NCBI GenBank assembly: GCA_002431915.1
Contig: DJEP01000009.1
Coordinates: 5,876 to 34,876, forward strand
Direction: 5' to 3'
Source of the DNA: Lachnospiraceae bacterium UBA5895
GTDB taxonomy: Bacteria > Bacillota > Clostridia > Lachnospirales > Lachnospiraceae
Length of the DNA: 29,001 nucleotides
The notes beneath the pieces are model-generated. The model searched no databases. It saw nothing but the letters and a program-made list of their open reading frames with translations, and was not told the DNA's origin. The translations under genes were made by a program, and so were the position numbers. The number at the start of each line of letters is the position of its first letter. Position 1 is the stretch's first letter. Positions 1 through 6,914 of the stretch are shown here, in pieces.

Positions 1-112
1 GCACATGTCTAGCACGGAGCGGACCGGAGCGGAGCGGAGAAGTGGGAGTGCGTAGCACGGAACAATCCGTAGGCATCAAAGTCGGAGGCTTTTGACCCCG
101 ACATCATAATAT
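1..112. repeat. GC-rich degenerate repeat with a tail shared with the 26.4 kb element
   Basis: Positions 15-40 are a degenerate run of GGAGC-like units, and the 9-mer TAGCACGGA occurs at 10-18 and 53-61. The stretch 89-112 matches 26418-26441 at 22 of 24 bases; that second site is the end of the insert in the repeat copy at 26216-26505. A short inverted pair (GTCGG at 81-85, CCGAC at 98-102) precedes it. One frame is open from 3 to 95, so the tail of an upstream gene cannot be excluded, but the composition looks like an intergenic repeat. Confidence 0.4.
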
Positions 113-128
113 ATAAATTTACGATGTA

Positions 129-167
129 AGCCCCATCCGGCAGAAAGCTGTCAGGTGGGGCTTTTTT
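129..167 (+). terminator. Rho-independent terminator of an upstream gene outside the window
   Basis: An AGCCCCATC arm pairs with GGTGGGGCT (one G-T wobble) and is followed by a run of six T. It lies just before the spoIIM promoter region, so it probably ends a transcript entering from the left. Confidence 0.75.
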
Positions 168-178
168 GTGCCGGCAAA

Positions 179-208
179 GCATGATCCGGTATGTTGTCCG
201 CATATATT
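179..208 (+). promoter_or_regulatory. Candidate sigma-E-type promoter for spoIIM
   Basis: CATATATT at 201-208 matches the Bacillus sigma-E -10 consensus (CATACANT) at all but one position. GCATGAT at 179-185, 15 bases upstream, matches 5 of 7 of the -35 consensus (KMATATT). spoIIM is sigma-E dependent in Bacillus subtilis, which makes the match plausible but does not prove it. No good TTGACA/TATAAT pair is seen here. Confidence 0.35.
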
Positions 209-239
209 AACATAACACGGTGAAGCGGAGGGTGGGAAT

Positions 240-842
240 TTGTGGAAATGGGACAGATCGATGCTGCCGGCGGGAAAGCTTCCGCTGCGTTTTTTGTTTC
301 TGATCGGATTTGGAATTGGATTGTTTGCAGCATATTTCGGACGGGGAATCTGGTTTCAGACCACGGAGATACTGGATGAAGACACATTGTACCAGATGAA
401 ATATATGACAGTGGACAGCGGGATTCTGTTTGCCTATGTGTTGTGTAAAAGATGCCGGAATTTTTTTGTACTCATCATTATGGCAACCACATATCTTGGG
501 TTGGTGTTCTGTGGGGGAATTGCAGTAAAGTACGGATTCTCCATAGGCTTTTTTATAAGTTCGGCTGTTTACCGGTATGGAATCAAAGGGCTTTTACTGG
601 GGATCGTAGGTGCATTTCCACAGTATCTGTGTTATGTGCCGGCGATACTTCTGCTGATCAGATGGTGTGAGGATCTGTATCGCAGTATTTATTTTTACCA
701 TAATATAACCGGGCAGGGAAAAAAGTCCCTGCCCGGCAGAGTGGGAAAACTGGCACTCATTCTGATGGTGCTCATTTTCGGATGTATATTGGAATGTTTC
801 GTGAATCCTGTGCTATTAAAAGGATTCCTGCAATTTTTCTGA
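240..842 (+). CDS. spoIIM: Stage II sporulation protein M (SpoIIM family)
   Basis: A 200-residue membrane protein of the usual SpoIIM length. In Bacillus, SpoIIM works with SpoIID and SpoIIP in peptidoglycan remodelling during forespore engulfment. The C-terminal half follows the family pattern: a glycine-rich membrane segment, then FPQ (about residues 130-132) in a second hydrophobic stretch, and near the end an E-x-F-V-x-P-x-L motif. An N-terminal membrane segment lies at about 16-34. The start is TTG at 240, chosen because GGAGGG at 227-232 is correctly spaced and the frame is closed upstream by TAA at 213; the next in-frame ATG (261) has no ribosome site. The gene ends three bases before the convergent aroF, with no terminator between. 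A sigma-E-like promoter lies upstream. The gene implies a spore-forming host. Confidence 0.85.
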   Translation: MWKWDRSMLPAGKLPLRFLFLIGFGIGLFAAYFGRGIWFQTTEILDEDTLYQMKYMTVDSGILFAYVLCKRCRNFFVLIIMATTYLGLVFCGGIAVKYGFSIGFFISSAVYRYGIKGLLLGIVGAFPQYLCYVPAILLLIRWCEDLYRSIYFYHNITGQGKKSLPGRVGKLALILMVLIFGCILECFVNPVLLKGFLQFF

Positions 843-845
843 GCC

Positions 846-1874
846 TTATTCGTACTCGGCGATATCGTAGATCAAGCGTTCGCTGTCTTCCCAGCCCAGG
901 CAGGAATCAGTGATGGACTTGCCGTAGCAGCCGGCACCTACCTTCTGGTTGCCTTCCTCGATATAGCTCTCGATCATAACACCCTTGACCAGCTTGTGCA
1001 GATCGGGACTGAGCTTGCGGCTGTGCATTACTTCCTTGGTGATACGGATCTGCTCCTTGAACTGCTTGTTGGAGTTGGAGTGGTTCGCATCAATGACACA
1101 GGCGGGATTCTTCAGATCCATTTTGCCGTACATTTCCCACAGACGGATCAGATCCTCGTAGTGATAGTTGGGGATGTTGGCACCGTGCTTGTTGGTAGCA
1201 CCGCGCAGTACGGTATGTGCCAGGTCGTTGCCGTGGGTGTTCACTTCCCATCCGGTGTAGATGAAGGAGTGGGGATGCTGTGCCGCATATACGGAGTTCA
1301 GCATTACGGAGAAGTCTCCGCTGGTAGGGTTTTTCATACCGGCAGCCACATCGAAACCGCTGACGGTCAGACGATGCTGCTGATCCTCTACGGAACGGGC
1401 ACCGATTGCTACATAAGAGAGAATGTCGGATACATAACCCCAGTTCTCAGGGTATAACATTTCGTCTGCGGCGGTCAGTCCTGTCTCCTGGATCGCACGG
1501 ATGTGCATTTTACGCATTGCCATCAGACCTGCCAGGAAGTCCGGCTTCTTCTCGGGATCTGGCTGGCTGGTGATGCCCTTGTAACCTTCACCGGTGGTAC
1601 GGGGCTTGTTGGTGTAGATTCTGGGGATCAGGATCAGCTTGTCCTTGACCTGCTCATTGACTCTTGCCAGACGGTTGACGTAGTCACATACGGAATCTTC
1701 GTTATCAGCGGAGCAGGGACCGATGATTACCAGGAATTTGTTGCTTTTGCCGGTGAGAACGTCACGAATCTCCGCATCTCTTTCTTCTTTGATCTTGGCT
1801 AATTCTGCCGGAAGAGGCAGTTCCTTGCGAATCTCCGCAGGAGTGGGAAGTTTTTTGATAAATTCGAAACTCAT
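846..1874 (-). CDS. aroF: 3-deoxy-7-phosphoheptulonate (DAHP) synthase, class I AroF/AroG type
   Basis: Condenses phosphoenolpyruvate and erythrose 4-phosphate in the first step of the shikimate pathway to aromatic amino acids. The 342-residue protein matches the length of E. coli AroG/F/H and shows their motifs: IGPCS at 51-55 (with the metal-binding Cys), the PR-x-YTNKPRTTG substrate loop from 84, GARSVEDQQHR at 138-148, GMKNPTSGD at 159-167 and DANHSNSNK at 242-250. An in-frame ATG 45 bases upstream (1919) is rejected because it sits next to the -10 box at 1925-1930 and would be leaderless. The chosen start has only a weak ribosome site, so the exact start is less certain than the gene. 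The N-terminal extension fits the feedback-regulated subclass; which amino acid inhibits it cannot be read from the sequence. Monocistronic, divergent from the nhaC-glf pair. Confidence 0.93.
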   Translation of the reverse strand: MSFEFIKKLPTPAEIRKELPLPAELAKIKEERDAEIRDVLTGKSNKFLVIIGPCSADNEDSVCDYVNRLARVNEQVKDKLILIPRIYTNKPRTTGEGYKGITSQPDPEKKPDFLAGLMAMRKMHIRAIQETGLTAADEMLYPENWGYVSDILSYVAIGARSVEDQQHRLTVSGFDVAAGMKNPTSGDFSVMLNSVYAAQHPHSFIYTGWEVNTHGNDLAHTVLRGATNKHGANIPNYHYEDLIRLWEMYGKMDLKNPACVIDANHSNSNKQFKEQIRITKEVMHSRKLSPDLHKLVKGVMIESYIEEGNQKVGAGCYGKSITDSCLGWEDSERLIYDIAEYE

Positions 1875-1924
1875 AGTATTCCATCGTGCACGGGGCACGT
1901 CCTTTCTGCTAAATGTCATTGCCC

Positions 1925-1953
1925 ATTATAGCCCAGATCGCGCCCGGATGCAA
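1925..1953 (-). promoter_or_regulatory. Sigma-A promoter of aroF
   Basis: On the reverse strand TTGCAT (1948-1953) and a perfect TATAAT (1925-1930) are separated by 17 bases. The predicted transcript start is near 1918, leaving a leader of about 45 bases. Confidence 0.65.
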
Positions 1954-2032
1954 GAAAATTTAACGATTTAAAGCGAAAAAGAGAAAAGAATAAATAAATT
2001 GCTGTGCTAAAGCGTTAATTTGGAAAATTATA

Positions 2033-2061
2033 TTGACACACTGAAACGTTTGCCATAAAGT
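2033..2061 (+). promoter_or_regulatory. Probable sigma-A promoter of the nhaC-glf pair
   Basis: A perfect -35 box TTGACA occurs at 2033-2038. The -10 is weaker: TAAAGT at 2056-2061 (17-base spacer) or CATAAA at 2054-2059 (15-base spacer). Confidence 0.5.
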
Positions 2062-2110
2062 TAAATATGTAGTGAAAAACTGCGAAAAAACTACGAGAGA
2101 GGGCAAAATT

Positions 2111-3658
2111 ATGTACGGAACAATTTGGGCATTACTACCGCCGGTGGTAGCAATTGTACTGGCACTGATCACAAAAGAAGTATATTCATCACTGTTTATC
2201 GGTATCGTTACGGGAGCACTGATCTATACCGGATTTTCTCCCATTGCGACACTGGATACGGTGATTAATGAAGGATTCATCAATTCCGTGGCAGATGCAT
2301 GGAATATCGGTATTTTCATGTTCCTGATCCTGTTGGGAACCATGGTGGCACTGATGAACAAGGCAGGAGGCTCCGCAGCCTTCGGTGAATGGGCAAAAAA
2401 GCATGTAAAGACCAGAGCAGGTGCACTGCTTGCCACTTTCCTGCTAGGCGTGTTGATCTTCGTGGATGACTATTTCAACTGTCTGACCGTTGGTTCCGTT
2501 ATGATGCCGGTTACAGACGGACACAAGATCTCCCGTGCCAAGCTGGCATATATCATTGACGCTACGGCAGCACCAATCTGTATGATCGCACCGATCTCTT
2601 CCTGGGCGGCAGCGGTATCCGGTATGGTGGATGAGGGTGTGTATTCCGGTATCGAACTGTTCGTAAGAGCGATTCCCTATAATTATTATTCGCTGTTAAC
2701 CATCGTATTCGTCATCGGTATGGCACTGATGGGATTTGATTACGGTCCTATGGCAAAGCATGAGCGCAATGCCAGAGAAAAGGGTGACCTGTTCACCGAA
2801 GGTGAGCGTGTGACCAATGCAGACAATGCACCCAAGGGATCTGAGAGAGGAAAAGTATATGACCTGCTGATCCCTGTAATTGTACTGATCGTCTGTTGTG
2901 TCGTAGGAATGATATATGTCGGTGGATTTTTCGAAGGTGTGGGCTTTATCGATGCTTTCAGTGCAACGGATGCTTCCGTGGGACTTCCCTGGGGATCTCT
3001 GATCGCGTTACTGTTTGCCATTGTATATTATATGTGCAGAAGACTGGTATCCTTTAAGGAAGCCATGAACTGTCTGACCCAGGGCTTTATCGCCATGGTA
3101 CCTGCTATGCTGATTTTAACCTTTGCGGTTACCCTGAAGACCATGACCGGCCTGTTAGGTGCGGATGTCTATGTGGCAGGTCTGATGCAGGGTGCGTCCA
3201 CGGGACTGACCAATATGCTTCCTGCTATCATCTTCCTGGTAGCATGCTTCTTAGCTTTTGCTTCCGGTACTAGCTGGGGAACTTTTGGTATTCTGATCCC
3301 CATTGTAACCGGCGTATTTACCGACCCTGCCACCGGAGCGATCGTACCCGGAGCCGAGCACCTGATTATCATCGGTGTGTCCGCATGTCTGGCAGGTGCT
3401 GTTATGGGAGACCATTGTTCACCTATTTCCGATACCACGATCATGGCTTCCGCAGGAGCACAGTGCAATCATATCAATCATGTGTCCACACAGGTGCCTT
3501 ATGTGCTGACAGTTGCGGCCATTTCTTTTGTGACTTATATCATTGCCGGTTTTGTACAGAATGTGGTGATCTGTCTGGCAATCGGTATCCTGCTGACACT
3601 GGCAACACTGTTTGTCCTGAAGCGTATCTTCGGAGAAAAGGCTGTCGCACAGAACTAG
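2111..3658 (+). CDS. Na+/H+ antiporter of the NhaC family
   Basis: A 515-residue polytopic membrane protein with about a dozen hydrophobic segments, predicted to exchange sodium (or an organic cation/acid pair) for protons. Family signs are the duplicated half-repeats with polar breaks in membrane helices: an ATAAPICMIAPISSW stretch in the first half, and FASGTSWGTFGI followed by GDHCSPISDTTI in the second. These resemble the NhaC/malate-lactate antiporter family; the precise substrate cannot be told from sequence. The start at 2111 has GAGAGAGGG about eight bases upstream; an in-frame ATG at 2072 has no ribosome site. glf starts 19 bases after the stop, so the two are probably co-transcribed. 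Confidence 0.88.
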   Translation: MYGTIWALLPPVVAIVLALITKEVYSSLFIGIVTGALIYTGFSPIATLDTVINEGFINSVADAWNIGIFMFLILLGTMVALMNKAGGSAAFGEWAKKHVKTRAGALLATFLLGVLIFVDDYFNCLTVGSVMMPVTDGHKISRAKLAYIIDATAAPICMIAPISSWAAAVSGMVDEGVYSGIELFVRAIPYNYYSLLTIVFVIGMALMGFDYGPMAKHERNAREKGDLFTEGERVTNADNAPKGSERGKVYDLLIPVIVLIVCCVVGMIYVGGFFEGVGFIDAFSATDASVGLPWGSLIALLFAIVYYMCRRLVSFKEAMNCLTQGFIAMVPAMLILTFAVTLKTMTGLLGADVYVAGLMQGASTGLTNMLPAIIFLVACFLAFASGTSWGTFGILIPIVTGVFTDPATGAIVPGAEHLIIIGVSACLAGAVMGDHCSPISDTTIMASAGAQCNHINHVSTQVPYVLTVAAISFVTYIIAGFVQNVVICLAIGILLTLATLFVLKRIFGEKAVAQN

Positions 3659-3677
3659 AAAGGAAATATTGAGATTC

Positions 3678-4793
3678 ATGAAATACGATTATCTGGTCGT
3701 CGGTTCCGGCCTCTATGGTGCGGTGTTCGCAAGAGAAGCTGCCGACAGAGGAAAAAAGGTCCTGGTGATCGACAAGCGCCCTAATGTGGCGGGTAATATT
3801 TACACGGAAAAAGTGGAAGGGATTCATGTCCACAAATACGGTGCCCATATTTTTCATACCAATGATACGAAAGTATGGAAGTATATTACGAGATTCGCAG
3901 AGTTCAACCGGTTCACCAATTCCCCGGTGGCAAACTACCGCGGAGAACTGTATTCTCTGCCGTTTAACATGTATACCTTCAATAAAATGTGGGGTGTGGT
4001 GACTCCCGAGGAAGCAGCGGCGAAGATCGAAGAGCAGAAAAAAGAAGCCGGCATTACAGAGCCGAAGAACCTGGAAGAGCAGGCAATCTCGCTGGTCGGA
4101 AGAGATATCTTTGAAAAGCTGATCAAGGGATATACCGAGAAGCAGTGGGGACGTGACTGCAAGGATCTTCCGGCATTCATCATCAAGCGTCTCCCGGTAC
4201 GTCTGACTTTTGATAATAATTACTTCAACGCCCTGTATCAGGGCATTCCCATCGGCGGTTACACGAAGCTGGTGGAAAATCTGTTGGATGGTATCGAGGT
4301 GCGTCTGAATATGGATTATCTGGAGCAGAAAGAGGAATTGGATCAGCTGGCGGAGAAAACAGTCTACACCGGTCCCATTGATGCTTATTTTGATTATTCG
4401 CTGGGAGCACTGGAATATCGTTCTGTACGCTTTGAGACAGAGGTGCTGGACAAACCGAACTTCCAGGGAAATGCGGCAGTGAACTACACGGACCGTGAGA
4501 CCCCCTGGACCCGGATCATTGAACATAAATGGTTCGAATTCGGCAAGGACGCACAGGGACAGGAGTTACCGAAGACAGTCATCAGCAGAGAGTACAGCTC
4601 GGAATGGAAACCGGGAGATGAACCTTACTATCCGGTCAACGATGAGAAGAACGGAGCACTGTATGCCGAGTATAAGAAGTTAGCCGATGCCGAGCAGAAT
4701 GTGATCTTCGGAGGAAGACTGGCGGAATACCGCTATTATGACATGGATGCGGTCATTGCTTCGGCATTGAAAAAAAGCGAAGAAGTATTATAA
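3678..4793 (+). CDS. glf: UDP-galactopyranose mutase
   Basis: Flavoenzyme that interconverts UDP-galactopyranose and UDP-galactofuranose, the donor for galactofuranose in cell-surface polysaccharides. The 371-residue protein begins with a Rossmann FAD-binding motif (GSGLYG at 9-14), the glutamate/aspartate-ended second strand (VLVID), and the family motif GAHIFHT at 55-61. The middle carries the EKQWG and IPIGGYTKL stretches of the substrate-binding region, and a late FGGRLAEYRYYDMD stretch closes the FAD site. ATG 3678 is preferred because homologues start at MKYDY; TTG at 3669 is closer to the AAGGA at 3660-3664 and is an alternative. No glycosyltransferase or other polysaccharide gene lies next to it here, so the product is probably used by enzymes encoded elsewhere. 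The gene is convergent with the PAP2 gene, 18 bases away. Confidence 0.93.
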   Translation: MKYDYLVVGSGLYGAVFAREAADRGKKVLVIDKRPNVAGNIYTEKVEGIHVHKYGAHIFHTNDTKVWKYITRFAEFNRFTNSPVANYRGELYSLPFNMYTFNKMWGVVTPEEAAAKIEEQKKEAGITEPKNLEEQAISLVGRDIFEKLIKGYTEKQWGRDCKDLPAFIIKRLPVRLTFDNNYFNALYQGIPIGGYTKLVENLLDGIEVRLNMDYLEQKEELDQLAEKTVYTGPIDAYFDYSLGALEYRSVRFETEVLDKPNFQGNAAVNYTDRETPWTRIIEHKWFEFGKDAQGQELPKTVISREYSSEWKPGDEPYYPVNDEKNGALYAEYKKLADAEQNVIFGGRLAEYRYYDMDAVIASALKKSEEVL

Positions 4794-4811
4794 GACAAAG
4801 TTTTAACCTCA

Positions 4812-5495
4812 TTAACTGATCTGCGGTTTTGCTTTTCTCTTGTTACGGAACTCTCTGACTGCAATCAGCAGATCGTAGCGGTATACCACTGTGTACATCA
4901 CAGCCGCCATAACGAAAGCGGTGAGCACATCGAAGACGGAGTGCTGTTTGATGAACATGGTTGCCATGATGATTGAAGAAGCTAAAATCAGGGATCCGAT
5001 GCGGATGCCCTTTTTCTTTTCGAAGCACTTGCTGCGGATAATCGCAAAGTGTGCGCCCAGGGAATTATATACGTGAATGCTGGGCCACAGGTTGGTAGGT
5101 GTGTCCGTCCGGTACAGAGCGGCTACCATGCGGGTGAAGATATTGTCTCTGGGCATCACTGTGGGGCGAAGGTGCTGCCCGTTGGGCCACAGTGTGGACA
5201 CGATCAGAAAGATCGTCATACCGGTGAAGAGGAAAATACAGGTGCGGTAGTAATCCTCTTTATTTTTGAAGAAAAAGTAGATGACCACTGCCGCTACATA
5301 GGCAAACCATAAAAAGTAAGGAATGACGAACACTTCACAGAAGGGAATGTAATCATCCGCCGCCATATGTATGATCCGGTAATGCCCGGTGGTATTTTTC
5401 TCCAGCCATACGAACCAGGTCATATAAATAATACCATATATAATAAGTGGAATGGCATGTTTGTATTTCAAATAGAATGTCTTGAATTTTTCCAT
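4812..5495 (-). CDS. PAP2-superfamily membrane phosphatase-like protein
   Basis: A 227-residue integral membrane protein with about six hydrophobic segments. It has the three-part PAP2 acid-phosphatase signature in degenerate form: RP at 110-111, PSIH at 138-141 (PSGH in classic members), and KQHSVFD at 183-189 supplying the H-x3-D pair (H185, D189). Members dephosphorylate phosphatidate or undecaprenyl diphosphate, or transfer phospho-head groups (AUR1-like); the substrate is not determined. It lies downstream of a diacylglycerol-kinase-like gene on the same strand but has its own promoter 46 bases upstream. A GAGG ribosome site precedes the ATG. Confidence 0.8.
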   Translation of the reverse strand: MEKFKTFYLKYKHAIPLIIYGIIYMTWFVWLEKNTTGHYRIIHMAADDYIPFCEVFVIPYFLWFAYVAAVVIYFFFKNKEDYYRTCIFLFTGMTIFLIVSTLWPNGQHLRPTVMPRDNIFTRMVAALYRTDTPTNLWPSIHVYNSLGAHFAIIRSKCFEKKKGIRIGSLILASSIIMATMFIKQHSVFDVLTAFVMAAVMYTVVYRYDLLIAVREFRNKRKAKPQIS

Positions 5496-5540
5496 AAAAA
5501 CCTCATTTCTCTACAAAACCTATGCTTCAAAATCAATTTT

Positions 5541-5568
5541 AGTATAGTCAAAGATATAAAAAAATCAA
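5541..5568 (-). promoter_or_regulatory. Sigma-A promoter of the PAP2 gene
   Basis: Reverse-strand TTGATT (5563-5568) and TATACT (5541-5546) with a 16-base spacer in an AT-rich gap. A CTTAAG inverted pair (5584-5589, 5594-5599) lies just upstream; it may be a weak 3' hairpin of the lipid kinase transcript. Confidence 0.55.
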
Positions 5569-5617
5569 GGCTTTTTTGGAATACTTAAGCATTCTTAAGA
5601 AAATCTTTAGAGTGTGT

Positions 5618-6586
5618 TTATTTCACTCCGGGAGTGATCATCCGGATGGCACAGGGGAGACATTCTACCCGGAAACCACAGCTTTTTCTGGTCACTTCTC
5701 CGTCGGTATGTACCCACAGCGGAGAGGAGGTGGTAATGGACATCCGGGTCGCGGTATGCGCATTGATCCCCTTGACAAAATAGTGTTTGCCGAAAAAGGC
5801 GGTGGGCAGGGCAAGAAGCACCAGTCCCTTGGAAATATTACCTATCGAGCACAGATCCAGCACGCCGTCGTGATCGATGGCAGGAGGGCAGAACATGAAA
5901 CCGCCGCCCTCGTAGCGGTGACTCATACAGGTCACGAACAGAAAACGGGGAAGGTCTAAGGTCTCTTTTTTGTTATGCACGGTATCTTCCATTGTCAGGG
6001 TACAGGAGACCTTCCGGGCGGTGATCAGCTGCTTTAGGGCGATTCCCAGATAAGTCAGCTTGCCAAGACCGATCCGGTTCATGGTATCCTTGATCCGGGA
6101 ACTCATGGCTTCCGCACAGACGGCAGCGTCGAAGCCGATTCCGCAGCTGACGGCGAACAGCCTGGATTCTTTCGGCTGATCTTCGTCGAGATAAGTAAGT
6201 CTTCCTAAGTCCATGGCTCTGGGAGCGACATCCTGAAGGATCAGATGAAGGGCTGCTTTCGGGTCCTTGGGGATACCGAGATCCCTTGCCAGGTCATTGC
6301 TGGAGCCGGTGGGAATATAGCCCAGGATGACTCTGGAGGGATCTGCGATGCCCTGCAGGGCTTCGTTCACGGTGCCGTCGCCGCCTAAGACAATCAGTTT
6401 TAAATCGGGTTCGTCCGCATGCTCTGCGGTGATCTGTTCTGCCAGATGTTTTACTTCTCCGGCTTTCCCGGAAAAATAGCTCTGATATTCCACATTACTT
6501 TCATGGAGAGCAGGTTCTATCTGCTCGGACCAGATCTTTGCCCCTCTGCCGGAGCGGGAGGCGGGATTAATTATAATATGATACAT
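5618..6586 (-). CDS. dagK: Diacylglycerol/lipid kinase of the YegS/DagK family
   Basis: Predicted soluble or membrane-associated kinase that phosphorylates diacylglycerol or a related lipid, returning it to phospholipid or lipoteichoic-acid metabolism. The 322-residue protein shows the DAGK catalytic domain: INPASRSGRG at 6-15, the nucleotide-binding GGDGT at 68-72 and PTGSSNDLAR at 92-101, and a C-terminal beta-rich half with GGGF and a DGE motif near the end. Length and order fit the YegS/Rv2252/BmrU group. The start ATG and its AGGA ribosome site lie inside a short palindrome (6585-6599). A PAP2-type phosphatase follows on the same strand, a pairing that suggests opposing phosphorylation and dephosphorylation of lipids. 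The exact substrate is inferred from the family only. Confidence 0.88.
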   Translation of the reverse strand: MYHIIINPASRSGRGAKIWSEQIEPALHESNVEYQSYFSGKAGEVKHLAEQITAEHADEPDLKLIVLGGDGTVNEALQGIADPSRVILGYIPTGSSNDLARDLGIPKDPKAALHLILQDVAPRAMDLGRLTYLDEDQPKESRLFAVSCGIGFDAAVCAEAMSSRIKDTMNRIGLGKLTYLGIALKQLITARKVSCTLTMEDTVHNKKETLDLPRFLFVTCMSHRYEGGGFMFCPPAIDHDGVLDLCSIGNISKGLVLLALPTAFFGKHYFVKGINAHTATRMSITTSSPLWVHTDGEVTRKSCGFRVECLPCAIRMITPGVK

Positions 6587-6626
6587 GAGGATTCCTCATC
6601 TTTCGTGAATAGTTATATTAAAGTTT

Positions 6627-6655
6627 ATTCTAACACACCCGGAGACTTCTGCCAA
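6627..6655 (-). promoter_or_regulatory. Sigma-A promoter of the lipid kinase gene
   Basis: Reverse-strand TTGGCA (6650-6655), 17-base spacer, TAGAAT (6627-6632), about 40 bases upstream of the start codon. Confidence 0.6.
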
Positions 6656-6674
6656 CATTGTTCATTTTTCATCT

Positions 6675-6702
6675 TTGCAATTAAACGGTTCTATGTTATA
6701 CT
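6675..6702 (+). promoter_or_regulatory. Sigma-A promoter of glyA
   Basis: TTGCAA (6675-6680), 16-base spacer, TATACT (6697-6702). The predicted start near 6709 lies just before the repeat at 6716-6870, so the repeat is transcribed as most of a leader of about 205 bases. It is back to back with the lipid kinase promoter. Confidence 0.6.
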
Positions 6703-6715
6703 TAGTCCTAAGTTT

Positions 6716-6870
6716 TGCAACTATTCAGCCCCACATTCGCAAAACCGCCTCTTCGAGGCTTTCCTTTTGCTCATGTGGTTACTTCGCCGTATAAATAGGA
6801 TCAAATGCTCTTACGAATGCAAGCATTCGACGCTCATTAGATCCTATTTACACGGCTCTGAATAGTTGCA
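6716..6870 (-). repeat. Intergenic structured repeat, short copy (copy A)
   Basis: A 155-bp element bounded by a perfect 13-bp terminal inverted repeat (TGCAACTATTCAG at 6716-6728, its complement at 6858-6870). Inside are an 11-bp outer stem (6792-6802 with 6840-6850) holding an inner 7-bp stem (CGAATGC 6814-6820, GCATTCG 6823-6829), and a separate 5-bp hairpin (GCCTC 6747-6751, GAGGC 6755-6759). The reverse complement aligns along its whole length with 26216-26505 except for a 138-bp insert there. No coding capacity is seen, so it resembles a MITE or a repeat-encoded structured RNA. Confidence 0.85.
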
Positions 6871-6914
6871 GTTTATCACATTAACGTGATAGTGACATTA
6901 AGGAGGAATGAGGC

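Noticed and set aside
92..112. Sigma-A promoter (TTGACC at 92-97 with CATAAT at 105-110)
   Set aside because: The spacing is only 7 bases; the same sequence recurs at 26421 as part of a repeat.
9..203. Short reverse-strand reading frame at the window start
   Set aside because: It runs across a terminator and repeat sequence and lacks a ribosome site.
996..1457. Reading frame on the plus strand inside aroF, and similar long antisense frames in glyA, nrdD, rel and nhaC
   Set aside because: They mirror strongly conserved genes on the other strand, have no ribosome sites and no recognisable domains.
1872..1919. Longer aroF start at 1919
   Set aside because: It lies within a few bases of the -10 box at 1925-1930, has no ribosome site, and adds 15 residues that do not look like the family N-terminus.
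2111..4793. A functional link between the NhaC-type antiporter and glf
   Set aside because: They are adjacent and probably co-transcribed, but nothing in the sequence connects ion exchange with galactofuranose synthesis.
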